64,000 nt of DNA, from the NCBI RefSeq assembly GCF_030122845.1, contig NZ_CP126084.1, forward strand, positions 4,030,001 through 4,094,000, read 5' to 3'. Both the position numbers and the translations under genes were made by a program. A model generated the notes under the pieces. The model was given only the letters and a program-made list of their open reading frames with translations. It had not been told where the DNA came from and ran no database searches. The DNA is from Paenibacillus woosongensis. Its GTDB lineage: Bacteria > Bacillota > Bacilli > Paenibacillales > Paenibacillaceae. Each line of letters starts with the position of its first letter. The first letter of the stretch is position 1. Below, piece by piece: positions 19,841 through 30,293 of this stretch.

Positions 19841-22021
19841 TTAAGGTTCAATTCCCCATACCAAAGTTCCGTTCTGGTACAGCGTTACTTTGTTCCAGCT
19901 GGCATAGGAGGTTTTTGTAGCATCGAAGGAGTAATCGTTGCTCTCATTCAAGTTAGTCCAATCGCTGCTATTGCTGCGCGTTTGGATGTCACCAGTGCTT
20001 CCTCCAGGAGCGAGCGTTCCAGCCGACGCATTGAACTTAATTTCCAAATAAGTGTCGGCTCCTGTTTTACTATCGCTCATTTTGACAAACGTGCCTGTCA
20101 GGTTCGAGCAGCCAACCATCGCCCAGTCACAGTTGAATTGCAGCGGCTGTGTGCCGTCCGCCGTAAAGTAATAACGGAGAGTCAATTCGCTTAACTCAAC
20201 AGGCGTTGAACCGTTATTTACGATGTTGAAATGCGGTTTGAGCTGGTTGTCGGTTGCATTCGAATCCCCAGCCTTATACTGAACGACCAAATCGCTGGTC
20301 GGCTCAGGATTCGGAGTCGTGCCGCCGCCCTGAGGAAGCGCAGAGGCCTGAGGGGAATTAACGCTGGTACCCACGCTATTGGCCGCACTGACCACATAAT
20401 AATAAGTCGTTCCGTTCGTGACCGCGGTATCTGTGTAGCTGGTGCCGCTAATCGTTGCTAGTGAAGTGTATGGCCCGCCGCTTGTCGTGGAGCGTTTGAC
20501 CGTATAGCTGGTCGCGCCTTGCGAAGCATTCCAGCTTAAGGAGACTTGTCCGTTACCACCCGTAGCACTGAGTCCGGTTGGTGCAGCCGGAGCCGTCGGA
20601 GGCGGGTCAACTGGTCCCCCACCGCTTGCCGGGATGGCCGGATATGCGTTTTGGACGAGCATGACAAATTGATCATGGAACCAATGGCCGGATACAGGAG
20701 CGTTTGGTAGCGCGCCCGTCAAAATACCGTACTGGGTTTGGTAAGTCGGATCACACATCCGGTCAAAGCCCTTTCCTTCGTTGTTCGGAATTTCAGAGCT
20801 GGAACCGTCGGATTCGCCGGGAGGCTTAACCCAGACAAAAGCGTCGATATGCGAAGCCGGGAATCCTGCTGGAGCAGTCTCTGGCGCTCTTCCCATGCCG
20901 GCGCCACTGTTGTTGCACCACAGTCCCCGATGCCCGCGGCGATCCACACGGCCCGAATTTACGATTTGGTCAACCGTAGAGCCAATCGCACTGGTTGGCC
21001 GATCCGGGCCTCCCCAGCCGTTACGGGATGTGTCAATAAGGAAGCCAATGCTGCTTGGCCAGCCGGCGGACACAAAGCCCGAATACAGACCCGCAGCAAA
21101 ATCAGCTTCGCTGAAGTATGGATTCCACTCATAGAAACTAGCGGATCTGAGCGGCGTACCATTTACATTTTGGTTCGGATCCGGTAAATTCGGCTCTACC
21201 AATGGTGTCGTATTCGCCGTGTTCAAAGCGAAGCCGTCGACGCTGGCAAAACCGGCATTCGTAGCTTTGGCCACTTGTGTATATAACTGGATGGTGCCTT
21301 GACGATTATCATCCCATCCGAGCCAGCCCGAGTGGCCAATATCTAGATAAGTGTATACGTTAGGGATGACAGCCAGCTTATTGAGCGTATATTTGATAGC
21401 ATCGACATAGATTCCGCTGGAGTTGGCTGCAGCGCATGCCGGAGTGCTAAGGTTGGTAACCAGGTTCGGAAGGCTGTCCGGCTCAATGACAGTAACAATC
21501 CGGATATCCTGGTATTTAGGCTTGGAGAAAATATCAGCAATCACATCGATATAGTCAGTCTTATACGTTTGCAGGCCCGCTTGTGTCAATGGCAGCTCCC
21601 CATTAGAAGCCAGGGCATGACAATCCCGGCCAGGCAAATCATAGATGACGAACTCCGCAACAATTGGCGTATTGCCTTGCTTTTGGGCCAATGCAGCGTC
21701 CAGATGTCCCTCGAGACTGCGGCGGTTGCCGTTATCCTCGCCGCCGTAAATCGCCGCGATGCGGTCAAGCCACACGTAGGTATTATAGGATTTGATCGTT
21801 TCCATTTTCGCTTTCAACGTGTTGTCGCTGACTCTAGCAATCGAAGTATCGATCAATGCAGCATAGTCGGGGTTGATATATTTTGTCGCGCCAACGTAAG
21901 GGTTGTCTACATGGGCCTCTGCCGCCTGAGCGTTTTGATTCCCAAAAGGGGTTAACATCGTGACAACCAGTGCCGAGATCAACGCAAGCATCGCAGTGCG
22001 TTTGGGCAAATACTTTATCAT
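19841..22021 (-). CDS. Secreted GH6 exoglucanase (cellobiohydrolase-type) with FN3 and CBM3
   Basis: This is a predicted extracellular cellulase that releases cellobiose from chain ends. Its 726 residues comprise a signal peptide (1 to about 34, ending AQAAEA), a large GH6 domain (about 37-465), one fibronectin type III repeat (about 475-560), and a CBM3 (about 577-726). Catalytic candidates by family knowledge are D133 in LPGRDCHALASNGE and D182 in VIEPDSLPNL. The long sequence with extra Cys residues (CNNSG, MCDPTYQ) resembles actinobacterial exo-acting GH6 more than short endoglucanases. It is the first gene after the predicted cellulase promoter, with an AGGAGC ribosome-binding site. Confidence 0.94.
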   Translation of the reverse strand: MIKYLPKRTAMLALISALVVTMLTPFGNQNAQAAEAHVDNPYVGATKYINPDYAALIDTSIARVSDNTLKAKMETIKSYNTYVWLDRIAAIYGGEDNGNRRSLEGHLDAALAQKQGNTPIVAEFVIYDLPGRDCHALASNGELPLTQAGLQTYKTDYIDVIADIFSKPKYQDIRIVTVIEPDSLPNLVTNLSTPACAAANSSGIYVDAIKYTLNKLAVIPNVYTYLDIGHSGWLGWDDNRQGTIQLYTQVAKATNAGFASVDGFALNTANTTPLVEPNLPDPNQNVNGTPLRSASFYEWNPYFSEADFAAGLYSGFVSAGWPSSIGFLIDTSRNGWGGPDRPTSAIGSTVDQIVNSGRVDRRGHRGLWCNNSGAGMGRAPETAPAGFPASHIDAFVWVKPPGESDGSSSEIPNNEGKGFDRMCDPTYQTQYGILTGALPNAPVSGHWFHDQFVMLVQNAYPAIPASGGGPVDPPPTAPAAPTGLSATGGNGQVSLSWNASQGATSYTVKRSTTSGGPYTSLATISGTSYTDTAVTNGTTYYYVVSAANSVGTSVNSPQASALPQGGGTTPNPEPTSDLVVQYKAGDSNATDNQLKPHFNIVNNGSTPVELSELTLRYYFTADGTQPLQFNCDWAMVGCSNLTGTFVKMSDSKTGADTYLEIKFNASAGTLAPGGSTGDIQTRSNSSDWTNLNESNDYSFDATKTSYASWNKVTLYQNGTLVWGIEP

Positions 22022-22320
22022 TTCTTTCAGCTCCTGTTATAAATTTTATTAAATTAAACCATTCGCTTGGGAAATGTATGCGCTCTCAAAATGTAGCCGA
22101 TCGAATATGCAGTTCCTGTTGTTTTCCCTTCTGCCCTTGCTCTCCTTTCTTGAGTCATCCCGAAATATCTCATGGAAGTTAACTGATTGACCCTTGCTCT
22201 TCACTCCTTCCGTAAACATTTTGTCATTAGGCCGAGAAAATCCGACGAAATGACGTAAAAGATAGAATAGCCGACGACAAACAATGTTTAAAAAAAGAGA
22301 ATGTTCGCCATCTAGACACA

Positions 22321-22350
22321 AATATACCATAAATAGTAAAAATAATACAA
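22321..22350 (-). promoter_or_regulatory. Predicted sigma-A promoter of the cellulase cluster
   Basis: Minus-strand TTGTAT (22345-22350) and TATATT (22321-22326) are 18 bases apart, giving a start near 22314 and a leader of about 290 bases before the GH6 gene. The rest of this 484-base gap holds an inverted repeat upstream (22393-22414), the spoVID terminator, and no gene that I can support. Confidence 0.5.
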
Positions 22351-22392
22351 GATTTAACGGAAATTTTATTTTAATTAAGTTTAAAATTTACA

Positions 22393-22414
22393 CTAACAAA
22401 GTAAATTTTGTTAG
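22393..22414. promoter_or_regulatory. Inverted repeat upstream of the cellulase promoter (candidate operator)
   Basis: CTAACAAA and TTTGTTAG form a perfect 8-bp palindrome with a 6-base centre, about 43 bases upstream of the predicted -35. It lacks a T tract, so it is more like a protein-binding site than a terminator. The regulator is unknown. Confidence 0.35.
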
Positions 22415-22450
22415 CGAGGGGAGATTGCTGTCGTGGACTTACCAAAAAAA

Positions 22451-22471
22451 ACTGCGCGAATTACGCGCAGT
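22451..22471 (-). terminator. Terminator of spoVID
   Basis: The minus-strand stem ACTGCGCG, loop TAATT, CGCGCAGT is followed by eight Ts. It is a textbook intrinsic terminator 35 bases past the spoVID stop and isolates spoVID from the cellulase promoter. Confidence 0.88.
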
Positions 22472-22505
22472 CTGCTCTTTAATATATATGATTCCCACAA
22501 TCAAT

Positions 22506-23867
22506 TTACGGAATATATAGAACTTGCCCTTCCGCTAAGTTGTGTTCAGCTAACCGATTGTAAAGCTGCAGCTCCCTTGTGCTGAGATTGTACCGCTCGG
22601 CAATTTCGTCCAAGGTCTCTTCGCGCTGAACGATAACGAGCCGGATTTTCCGAAAGGGGGTCTGCTCTTCCGCATTGCCGATGAATAAGTTTTTCCAGCG
22701 AACTTCTTCCTCGTCCCCGTGTTCTTCGGCGGCTGCCTGTACGCTGCCTTCTTCCTGTTCCAACGAGCCTTCCGGCTCTTTATTGGGCCGTTGAGCGGAT
22801 AACAGCTTAGTGATGCCAATATCGCTTCCCTGTACCGTTTCATCCACCTTCTTGCTGTTGAGGGCAATTTTCAGCTCTTTTTTCTCCTCGGGCTGAGGGC
22901 GAATTTCCGGCTCCGAATCTTCATGAGCCACATCTCCAGCAGCCTCTGGTTCGGTGGATGCCGACAAAACCGGCTCAGACTCCGCGCCTTGCTCCGAAGA
23001 AGCCGCTTGGTCCGCTTCCCTCGACACAGCCTGTACGACCTCGGCGGCATCACCCTCGTGTTCGCTTATAGACGGAGTTTCAAAATGATACTCCTCCAGT
23101 TCGTCACGGCCTTCTTCTTCCTTGAACGAAGCTAAATTCTCTTCCGCTTGCTGCACAGCCTCCCGGATCTCATCTTCAGAAGCCGCCGCCTTGTCCTTCC
23201 ATAGCGATGGGGATGAGAGCAGCGAATCGTCCGTCCAGGAGATCACGTTCTGATGGGGGGGTTCTGGAAAATCCGGCAGACCCGGAACCTCGGCAGCCTC
23301 CAAAGAACTTTGCCACTGAGGAGCTTGATTCTCCCTGTCTCCAGACAACGGTCCCTCGGAGATCTGCTCCGCCAGTTGGTGTTCTTCTTGTCGCAATGTG
23401 TCCTTTGGTAATGGCTGCTCTGTCAGGCCAACCTCGTCCGGTTCATCCTGATGAGATTCATGTGCAGCTATAAATTCCCTGTCATTCCATTCTTCGCTCC
23501 CCGTTAACGTAGTCGTCTCAATCCCCTTAAGCGACAAAACCCCGGTAATATTCAAACTGCGGGCACTCAGCAGATCTACATCAAAATTGTCAATTTCGAC
23601 GGCGATCTCCTCCAGTTTGTTAACCCGGCTTAGCGGAATCGTGATTTCAACCGGGATCCAATGCTCCAGCTTGCAGCTTTCCCCCTGCCCCCGGTATAGT
23701 CCGGACAACAGCAAATGCCCGCGAAGCGCGGCATACTCCTCGCCAGGAATCACCTGGATTTTCGGAATGAGCTCTATTTCCTCCAATTCCTCAATTCCAA
23801 CCACATCTTCCGATAAATGAACACGCTCATAAATATCAAACCTCAGACCGTAGGATTGATCAGCCAA
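22506..23867 (-). CDS. spoVID: Stage VI sporulation protein D-like (SpoVID), LysM at C-terminus
   Basis: SpoVID is a spore-coat morphogenetic protein that lets coat proteins encase the forespore. The N-terminal domain (residues about 1-130) is beta-rich, with the typical GYRFDIYERVHL-like and ALRGHLLLSGLYRG segments. A long acidic low-complexity middle rich in Glu, Pro and Ser follows, and the last about 45 residues form a LysM domain (REETLDEIAERYNLSTREL). The frame is open to 23936, but a TTG at 23867 (MADQSYGLRFD) has AAAGGAGG well placed, giving 453 residues. Position next to the hem genes matches B. subtilis. Confidence 0.85.
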   Translation of the reverse strand: MADQSYGLRFDIYERVHLSEDVVGIEELEEIELIPKIQVIPGEEYAALRGHLLLSGLYRGQGESCKLEHWIPVEITIPLSRVNKLEEIAVEIDNFDVDLLSARSLNITGVLSLKGIETTTLTGSEEWNDREFIAAHESHQDEPDEVGLTEQPLPKDTLRQEEHQLAEQISEGPLSGDRENQAPQWQSSLEAAEVPGLPDFPEPPHQNVISWTDDSLLSSPSLWKDKAAASEDEIREAVQQAEENLASFKEEEGRDELEEYHFETPSISEHEGDAAEVVQAVSREADQAASSEQGAESEPVLSASTEPEAAGDVAHEDSEPEIRPQPEEKKELKIALNSKKVDETVQGSDIGITKLLSAQRPNKEPEGSLEQEEGSVQAAAEEHGDEEEVRWKNLFIGNAEEQTPFRKIRLVIVQREETLDEIAERYNLSTRELQLYNRLAEHNLAEGQVLYIP

Positions 23868-24038
23868 GAAAAGATACCTCCTTTCAGCATTTCCAAACAT
23901 GATTTCGCATCCCATGGATGACATGGTCCAAATCATCGCTCGTTTTATTTATATGCTTGAAAAAGGAGTGCATGCCTGGTTTTTGCCGATCGAACACCGC
24001 TCATCATGGCTTTGGCTTTTATCCAATTCCTGCGTTGG

Positions 24039-24947
24039 CTAGGCCCGAAGCTGCTTAAGCAGCGCTTTCCAGCTTGCAGGCCAAGGGTCCTGCACGGACA
24101 AGGTCTCTCCCGTAAGCGGGTGGGCAAACATCAAGCTCTCGCCGTGAAGCGCTTGATGGGGCGTCAGCTTGGTACTGCCCCCATATAAAGCGTCCCCGAT
24201 AAGAGGATGGCCCGCATAGCTCATATGAACCCGAATCTGATGCGTTCGTCCCGTCTCCAGCGTGAGGCGCACGAGGCTGGCATCCGAATAGGCCTCCAGC
24301 AGCTCTACGCGTGTTACTGCATGCTGGCCCGACGGAGATACGCGCCTTCGAGCTCTATGATGCCGATCCTTGCCGATTGGCTGGTCAATTACGCGGAGCG
24401 CCGGACTTACTGCGCCTTGTACCAGCGCAACATAGACCCGGCCGATTTCCTTGCGCGCCATCGCCGCGTCCAGTTTAAGCTTGGCATAAGTATTCTTGGC
24501 ATATAGCACCGGACCGGACGTGTTCTCGTCCAGCCTGTGTATATGCTCGGGCGCAACGGGCTCGCCGCGTTCCGAGTAAATCGCTGCGACCATATTGGCT
24601 AAAGTCGGCTGCGGGCTATGTCCATCGGGATGTACTTTAACCCCTGCAGGCTTATGTACAACGAGGCAAAAATCATCCTCGTACAAAATTTGCAGCGGGA
24701 GCTCCGGCTGCATAGGCTCATACTGCGATATCCTTGGCGGAAAAAGCCGCAGGCGCAGACGATCTCCCGCCAGCTTAATCCCCTGCTCGGCTTCAAGTGT
24801 GCGCCGAAGCTTGGCAGGAAGGTCCAGTTCGCCTTCCAGCCAGGCAAGCGCCGCTTCATAGCGGTCACCGCTCGCCGGCCTGGGGAGCCTGCCGGGCATC
24901 AGCTCCAGCCACTCTCCCCGTCTAGCGCCTGCGATCCGTAAACTCAC
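24039..24947 (-). CDS. RluA-family RNA pseudouridine synthase
   Basis: The 302-residue enzyme converts uridine to pseudouridine in rRNA or tRNA. The catalytic motif HRLDENTSG (Asp in HRLD) lies near residue 138, and the [13 protein letters not shown] motif of the family near residue 229. The N-terminal region could be a degenerate S4-like domain. Which RluA/RluD-type target it modifies cannot be told. Its GTG start overlaps the hemL stop by four bases (GTGA), tying it to the hem operon. Confidence 0.9.
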   Translation of the reverse strand: MSLRIAGARRGEWLELMPGRLPRPASGDRYEAALAWLEGELDLPAKLRRTLEAEQGIKLAGDRLRLRLFPPRISQYEPMQPELPLQILYEDDFCLVVHKPAGVKVHPDGHSPQPTLANMVAAIYSERGEPVAPEHIHRLDENTSGPVLYAKNTYAKLKLDAAMARKEIGRVYVALVQGAVSPALRVIDQPIGKDRHHRARRRVSPSGQHAVTRVELLEAYSDASLVRLTLETGRTHQIRVHMSYAGHPLIGDALYGGSTKLTPHQALHGESLMFAHPLTGETLSVQDPWPASWKALLKQLRA

Positions 24948-26254
24948 AGCTTCTGCAGCGCTTTGCGATGCGCCTCGATCGTAGCATCAATGTCCTCGTC
25001 GGTATGAACGCCGGAAACAAACATGCCTTCAAACTGAGACGGGGCGATATTGATCCCCTCCTGCACCAGCGCGGCAAAATAGCGGCGGAACAGATCTAAG
25101 TCGCTGCTCTTGGCCGTATCATAATTAACGACCTGCTCATTCGTAAAGAACGGGCATACCATGGAACCTACGCGATTAATCACGCTAGGGATTCCCGCTT
25201 CCTTCGCATTCGATTCAAGCCCTGCCTGAAGCTTCGCCGACAAGCGCTCGAGACGGTCATAAACCTCAGGCGTAAGCAGCGACAATGTAGTGAAGCCGGC
25301 AATCATGGCCAGCGGGTTCCCGCTTAGCGTACCCGCCTGATAGATTGGGCCCGAAGGAGCGATTTGCTCCATAATTTCGCGTTTGCCGCCATAAGCCCCA
25401 ACCGGCAGTCCCCCGCCGATGACTTTACCTAGGCAGGTCAAATCCGGAGTAATGCCAAACAGTCCTTGAGCAGAGTGCAGGTGAACGCGGAATCCGGTCA
25501 TGACTTCATCAAAAATAAGCAGGCTGCCGTATTCCGTTGTAATGCGGCGCAGTCCTTCCAAAAATCCAGGCTGCGGCGGTACGACGCCCATATTCCCTGC
25601 GACCGGTTCCACAATGACGCCGGCAATTTCTTCGCCGAAGCGTTCGAAGGCCAGTTGAACGGATTCCAGATCATTATACGGAACGGTAATGGTGTTCGCT
25701 GCGATGCTCTCCGGCACGCCCGGGCTGTCCGGCAGCCCCAGTGTTGCTACGCCGGAACCCGCTTTGATGAGCAGGCTGTCGGCATGGCCGTGATAGGAGC
25801 CCTCAAATTTCATAATTTTGCTGCGTCCCGTGTAACCCCGAGCCAAGCGGATCGCGCTCATCGTCGCCTCCGTGCCGGAGTTGACCATCCGCACGACTTC
25901 AATAGACGGCACGCGCTCTGCTACGAGCCTGGCCATCTGTGTCTCAAGCAGTGTAGGCGCGCCAAAGCTGGTGCCCTTGGCAGCCGTCTCCTGCAGCGCC
26001 TTAACGACCTCCGGATGGGCATGTCCCATAATAAGCGGGCCCCATGATCCCACATAATCGATATAGCTGTTGCCGTCGATATCGTAAATGTGCGAACCAA
26101 TACCGTGGTCCATATAAATCGGCGTCAGCCCAACGGACTTGAATGCGCGTACCGGGCTGTTAACTCCGCCCGGCAGCACTTTTTTCGCTTCTTCAAATGC
26201 CTGATAGGACCGTTCTTCCCCTTTGCGTCCGATAGTTGTACTCATTGACGTCAC
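24944..26254 (-). CDS. hemL: Glutamate-1-semialdehyde 2,1-aminomutase
   Basis: HemL makes 5-aminolevulinate from glutamate-1-semialdehyde using PLP, the second step of the C5 haem pathway begun by HemA. The 436-residue protein shows the substrate motif [16 protein letters not shown], the Asp motif [12 protein letters not shown], and the PLP lysine in [18 protein letters not shown]. It is the 3' member of the hem set and is coupled to the pseudouridine synthase gene. Confidence 0.97.
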   Translation of the reverse strand: MTSMSTTIGRKGEERSYQAFEEAKKVLPGGVNSPVRAFKSVGLTPIYMDHGIGSHIYDIDGNSYIDYVGSWGPLIMGHAHPEVVKALQETAAKGTSFGAPTLLETQMARLVAERVPSIEVVRMVNSGTEATMSAIRLARGYTGRSKIMKFEGSYHGHADSLLIKAGSGVATLGLPDSPGVPESIAANTITVPYNDLESVQLAFERFGEEIAGVIVEPVAGNMGVVPPQPGFLEGLRRITTEYGSLLIFDEVMTGFRVHLHSAQGLFGITPDLTCLGKVIGGGLPVGAYGGKREIMEQIAPSGPIYQAGTLSGNPLAMIAGFTTLSLLTPEVYDRLERLSAKLQAGLESNAKEAGIPSVINRVGSMVCPFFTNEQVVNYDTAKSSDLDLFRRYFAALVQEGINIAPSQFEGMFVSGVHTDEDIDATIEAHRKALQKL

Positions 26255-26316
26255 GCTCCTTGCTTTGTCATTGATCTATGGTCTGTCCTCGAATTCCGAA
26301 GCATAATTCAGGTATG

Positions 26317-27324
26317 CTAATTGCGTCCTTCGCGCAGCCAGCGCGCCGCATCTTTGGCAAAATACGTAATGATGATGTCAGCTCCCGCGCGCTTCATGCC
26401 CAGCAGCATTTCGCTCACGATCGCCCGCTCGTTAATCCAGCCTTGCTGGGCCGCCGCCTTGACCATGGAATATTCGCCGCTCACATTGTAGGCCACGATC
26501 GGCAGGTCGAATTGGTCCCGAAGCATGCGGATCACATCCATATAGGCTAGCGCCGGCTTAACCATAAGCATATCTGCACCCTCTAGCACATCTGTCTCCG
26601 CTTCGCGCAGCGCTTCGCGGGCATTGGCCGGATCCATCTGATACGTCTTGCGGTCGCCGAATTGCGGTGCCGAATCTGCTGCTTCCCGGAATGGGCCGTA
26701 GAAGGCCGAGGCGTATTTTACGGAATACGACATGATTGGCACATGGGTATAGCCTGCTTCGTCTAGTCCGTGGCGAATCGCTTGGACGAAGCCGTCCATC
26801 ATATTCGATGGAGCGATGATGTCAGCTCCCGCTTGCGCCTGTGACACTGCCGTCTTCACCAGCAGCTCCAATGATTCGTCGTTCAACACGTCCCCGCAGA
26901 CATGGCCATCCCGTTCAAAGGTGTGTACCATGCCGCAATGGCCGTGATCCGTAAATTCACATAGGCAAGTATCCGCGACCACAAGCAAATCGGGATACCA
27001 TGATTTGATGAGCCGGGTGGCTTCCTGTACGATGCCAGTTTCGACGAAGGCCGACGTGCCTACGCTGTCCTTCTGTTCAGGAATGCCGAACAGCAGCACC
27101 GCCGGAATGCCGAGCTCCACGATCTCCTTCACTTCCTCCTGAAGACGGTCTAAAGAGAAGTGGAACACGCCCGGCATCGAAGAGATTTCATTTTTTACAT
27201 TGCTGCCATAGGTGACGAATATCGGCTGTACGAAATCATCGACGGTAATCACGGTTTCGCGCACCATACCGCGAATCGCAGCCGATTGCCGCAAACGGCG
27301 GTGTCTTACGATTGGAAATGTCAT
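26317..27324 (-). CDS. hemB: Delta-aminolevulinic acid dehydratase (porphobilinogen synthase)
   Basis: HemB condenses two 5-aminolevulinates to porphobilinogen. The protein has the active-site lysines in [15 protein letters not shown] and [13 protein letters not shown]. The cluster [12 protein letters not shown] holds three cysteines, marking a zinc-binding enzyme. The frame is open to 27456, but the sequence before [14 protein letters not shown] is not HemB-like; the ATG at 27324 with AAAGGACGA upstream gives 335 residues, the family's usual length. A long gene-free gap separates it from hemD. Confidence 0.96.
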   Translation of the reverse strand: MTFPIVRHRRLRQSAAIRGMVRETVITVDDFVQPIFVTYGSNVKNEISSMPGVFHFSLDRLQEEVKEIVELGIPAVLLFGIPEQKDSVGTSAFVETGIVQEATRLIKSWYPDLLVVADTCLCEFTDHGHCGMVHTFERDGHVCGDVLNDESLELLVKTAVSQAQAGADIIAPSNMMDGFVQAIRHGLDEAGYTHVPIMSYSVKYASAFYGPFREAADSAPQFGDRKTYQMDPANAREALREAETDVLEGADMLMVKPALAYMDVIRMLRDQFDLPIVAYNVSGEYSMVKAAAQQGWINERAIVSEMLLGMKRAGADIIITYFAKDAARWLREGRN

Positions 27325-27778
27325 AGTTGGTGTCGTCCTTTCAATTGATCCCATCCCACCCAAACCCTCCCTTGTCGTAAGGGAGGGCTCCAAGGGCTGC
27401 GCCCTCTGGACTCCCGCAATCGGAATAACGTAGGAGGGGCAGAGGCGCTCCTGCATCGCTGTCCCCTGGCGGGGATGCGCTTAGGTTTGGTGCGTGGAAC
27501 GCTTTTCCCCCTTCGGGTACGTCTTACTTTTGGCGCCCCTGGTCACCCTGGGTAAACATTCTGCTCAAACCTGCAGCGGTCGACGCTCCCGGGCAAGCTG
27601 CGTACAACCAGTCGCTTGCCGCCCTGACGGGCCCGCTCTACGTTAGACGCTCCTGCTGTCTGGGTGGATGGAGTTTATTTGGCTGTATTGAGTTAGGCTG
27701 GCTGTAAGGGGCGCTGTCCCCTGCGGGGATACGCTCACTGCGGCGCAAAATATATAAATTATGAGGGCTAATCCATAG
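27325..27778. other. Gene-free, repeat-containing 454-bp gap between hemD and hemB
   Basis: No supportable gene lies here. The stretch is GC-rich and hairpin-rich: CCCTCCCTT with AAGGGAGGG at 27365-27387 and AGGGCTGCGCCCT near 27393. It also contains an imperfect direct repeat CGCTGTCCCCTGGCGGGGAT (27458-) and CGCTGTCCCCTGCGGGGAT (27712-), about 254 bases apart. hemCDB genes are normally close-packed, so this looks like an inserted non-coding repeat element. A terminator or promoter within it could uncouple hemBL from hemCD. Confidence 0.6.
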
Positions 27779-29335
27779 CTAATCACGATTGCTTGCACGC
27801 CAGTCGCAAAGGGATTGGACAAGGCTGTTGATCGTCGATTCCTCAGCCACCATATCGACGTTGAAGCCAAGGTCCCTAGCCGTTTGCGCGGTAAGCGGGC
27901 CAATGCAGGCGATGGCAGCGCCAGACAAGGCTTGAACGGGGTCTGCAAGCCCCATTCCCTTCAGGGCTGCAACCAGGTTCTTTACTGTCGACGAGCTGGT
28001 GAAGGTCACGACATGAATGCCGCCCTCTTCGACGAGCTTCAGCAGCTCATCGTCCTCTTCACCGGCAGGCACGGTTTCGTACATCACGGCATCGGTGACG
28101 GTCAGGCCCTTCTCCCGCAGAACCTCTGGCAGCCAATTACGTCCAAGGTCTCCCCGCGGCAGCAGCACCTGCTGTCCGGCGTGCATTTCGGCGCCGTACG
28201 CCTCGAACATGCCTTCGGCCTGGTATTGTCCTGGCAGCTCCTCTGCGGCAATGCCGCGGGCGCGCAGCGCTTCCTTCGTTGCCGGCCCGACTGCAGCAAT
28301 TCTCGCTCGATGAAGTGAGCGGACATCTTGTCCCAGTTTCTCCAAGCGCCTGAAGAAATACTCCACCCCGTTGACGCTTGTGAAGAACACCCAGTCATAC
28401 GTCTCCAATCGGCTTAAAGCCGCATCCGCATAAGCGATCTGTTCCTCGTCCTCAGGCAATCGAATATCGATGACAGGGAATTCGTACGGCTCACCGCCCA
28501 AATCCTCGATCTGCGCAGCAAGCTCGCTGGCCTGACTGCGGGCGCGGGTAACTAGCACGCGCGTGCCAAACAGCGGCAGGGTCTCCGCCCACTTCAAATG
28601 CTCGCGCTGTGTCACGACGTCTCCTACGACGATGACGGCCGGTGGCTGGAAGTTCGCCTGCTGCACTTTGCGCTCGATGTCCTCCAGCGTGCCGGTCAAG
28701 GTCTCCTGTTCTGCCCGCGTCCCCCAGCGCACGAGAGCGACGGGCGTATCGGGAGATCTTCCGTACGTTATCAGCTGCCTGCTGATGTACCCGATCTTGG
28801 CTACGCCCATCATGAAAATGAGCGTCCCCGTCGCATTCGTGACCTTCTCCCAATTGATGGACTTGTCCAGCTTCTCAGGACTCTCATGTCCGGTAATGAT
28901 GGACAGGGAGGAAGCCATGTCCCGGTGCGTCACCGGAATGCCCGCATAAGCAGGAACCGAGATTGCCGCGGTAATTCCCGGCACAATCTCATAAGGGATT
29001 CCATGCTTGCGAAGCAGCTCGGCTTCCTCGCCGACCCGGCCGAAAATCGTCGGATCGCCGCCCTTCAGACGGACAACGGTCTTCCCCGTCAGCGCCAAGT
29101 CCACGAGGAGTTGATTAATCTCCTCCTGCTTCATCGTATGACGGTCCGGCAGCTTGCCTACATAGACCTTCTCTGCACCGGGCTTCATTTTCCTCAGCAA
29201 GCTGGGATTGGCCAGCCGGTCGTATACGACGACATCCCCCTTTTCCAGACACTGCAATCCCTTTACTGTAATCAATCTAGCATCGCCGGGTCCCGCCCCG
29301 ACTAAATATACCTTTCCAGCCATCCCATCACTCAC
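27779..29335 (-). CDS. cobA-hemD: Fused uroporphyrinogen-III C-methyltransferase / uroporphyrinogen-III synthase
   Basis: The 518-residue protein joins two enzymes. Residues 1 to about 250 are a SUMT/CobA methyltransferase ([55 protein letters not shown]) that makes precorrin-2. Residues about 260-518 are HemD ([37 protein letters not shown]), which closes the tetrapyrrole ring. The fusion places the branch enzyme for siroheme beside the one making its substrate. A GTG at 29335 overlaps the hemC stop (GTGA); an ATG four codons later (29323) has a better-spaced GGGAG. Confidence 0.95.
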   Translation of the reverse strand: MSDGMAGKVYLVGAGPGDARLITVKGLQCLEKGDVVVYDRLANPSLLRKMKPGAEKVYVGKLPDRHTMKQEEINQLLVDLALTGKTVVRLKGGDPTIFGRVGEEAELLRKHGIPYEIVPGITAAISVPAYAGIPVTHRDMASSLSIITGHESPEKLDKSINWEKVTNATGTLIFMMGVAKIGYISRQLITYGRSPDTPVALVRWGTRAEQETLTGTLEDIERKVQQANFQPPAVIVVGDVVTQREHLKWAETLPLFGTRVLVTRARSQASELAAQIEDLGGEPYEFPVIDIRLPEDEEQIAYADAALSRLETYDWVFFTSVNGVEYFFRRLEKLGQDVRSLHRARIAAVGPATKEALRARGIAAEELPGQYQAEGMFEAYGAEMHAGQQVLLPRGDLGRNWLPEVLREKGLTVTDAVMYETVPAGEEDDELLKLVEEGGIHVVTFTSSSTVKNLVAALKGMGLADPVQALSGAAIACIGPLTAQTARDLGFNVDMVAEESTINSLVQSLCDWRASNRD

Positions 29336-30291
29336 TCCCTGACTTCCGCCAAAATTTCGTCCGCTCCTCTAGAAATCAGCTTAGCTGCAACCTCATCGCC
29401 CAGCTTCAGCGGATCCTCGCCAGTCAGGACATCCTTCAGAACAAGCCGTCCGTCCGGCGTTCCGACCAGCCCCGTCAATTCGATGCGCGCTCCTCCCGTT
29501 CCAATCCCGGATTCCTCCTGCACCAAGGTAGCATATGCGCCGATCGGAACCTGGCAGCCACCGTTCAATACGCGCAGAAATTGGCGCTCTGCAGCGACGG
29601 TCAGCTCGGTATCCCGGTCATTGTACAGCGACAGAAGATGACGCACCTCCTCATCGCTTTCACGGCATTCAATGCCCAGCGCGCCCTGGCCGACAGCAGG
29701 CAAACATACCTCAATCGGCAAAAATGAGGTGATCCGATCCTCCCAGCCCATCCGGTACAAGCCCGCCGCAGCAAGGATTATGGCATCGAAGCCCTCGGTC
29801 TCCAATTTGCGCAGCCGGGAATCGATATTGCCCCGAATCCATTCCAGCTTCAGGTCCGGACGGTATTTCTTCAGCTGACTCGAGCGGCGCAGGCTGCTCG
29901 TACCAATCTTTGCTCCTTGCGGAAGCTCATCCAAGCTCAGGCCGTTCTTTGAAATCAGCGCATCCCTAGGATCGACCCTCCGCGGAACCGCACCGGTTAC
30001 GAGACCTTCCTGCAGCACGGATGGCATGTCCTTCATACTATGTACCGCCATATCGATTTCCCCGCTCAGCATGGCCTGCTCGATTTCCTTCACAAACAAG
30101 CCTTTGCCCCCTACCTTCGATAACGTTACATCCAGAATACGGTCGCCCTTCGTCACGATCTTGCGAATTTCGAAATCATAGGGCAGCGCATGCTCCTCGC
30201 ATATCGCTTTCAGCGCATCAATAACCTGACCCGTCTGCGTCAGCGCCAATTGGCTCTGTCTAGTTCCGACGACAATCGTACGTTTTTTCAT
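29332..30291 (-). CDS. hemC: Porphobilinogen deaminase (hydroxymethylbilane synthase)
   Basis: HemC polymerises four porphobilinogens into hydroxymethylbilane on a dipyrromethane cofactor. The 319-residue protein has [13 protein letters not shown] at the N-terminus, the Asp loop AVHSMKDMP near residue 83, and the cofactor cysteine in [12 protein letters not shown] near residue 246. It is followed without gap by cobA-hemD and preceded by the siroheme dehydrogenase gene two bases upstream. Confidence 0.97.
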   Translation of the reverse strand: MKKRTIVVGTRQSQLALTQTGQVIDALKAICEEHALPYDFEIRKIVTKGDRILDVTLSKVGGKGLFVKEIEQAMLSGEIDMAVHSMKDMPSVLQEGLVTGAVPRRVDPRDALISKNGLSLDELPQGAKIGTSSLRRSSQLKKYRPDLKLEWIRGNIDSRLRKLETEGFDAIILAAAGLYRMGWEDRITSFLPIEVCLPAVGQGALGIECRESDEEVRHLLSLYNDRDTELTVAAERQFLRVLNGGCQVPIGAYATLVQEESGIGTGGARIELTGLVGTPDGRLVLKDVLTGEDPLKLGDEVAAKLISRGADEILAEVRE

Positions 30292-30293
30292 CT

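Noticed and set aside
22049..22330. 93-codon ORF upstream of the GH6 gene
   Set aside because: It covers the predicted -10 and leader of the cellulase transcript and has no recognisable protein features or ribosome-binding site.
27325..27456. 44-residue N-terminal extension of HemB
   Set aside because: The sequence is unlike HemB, falls in the repeat-bearing gap, and the ATG at 27324 gives the normal family length.
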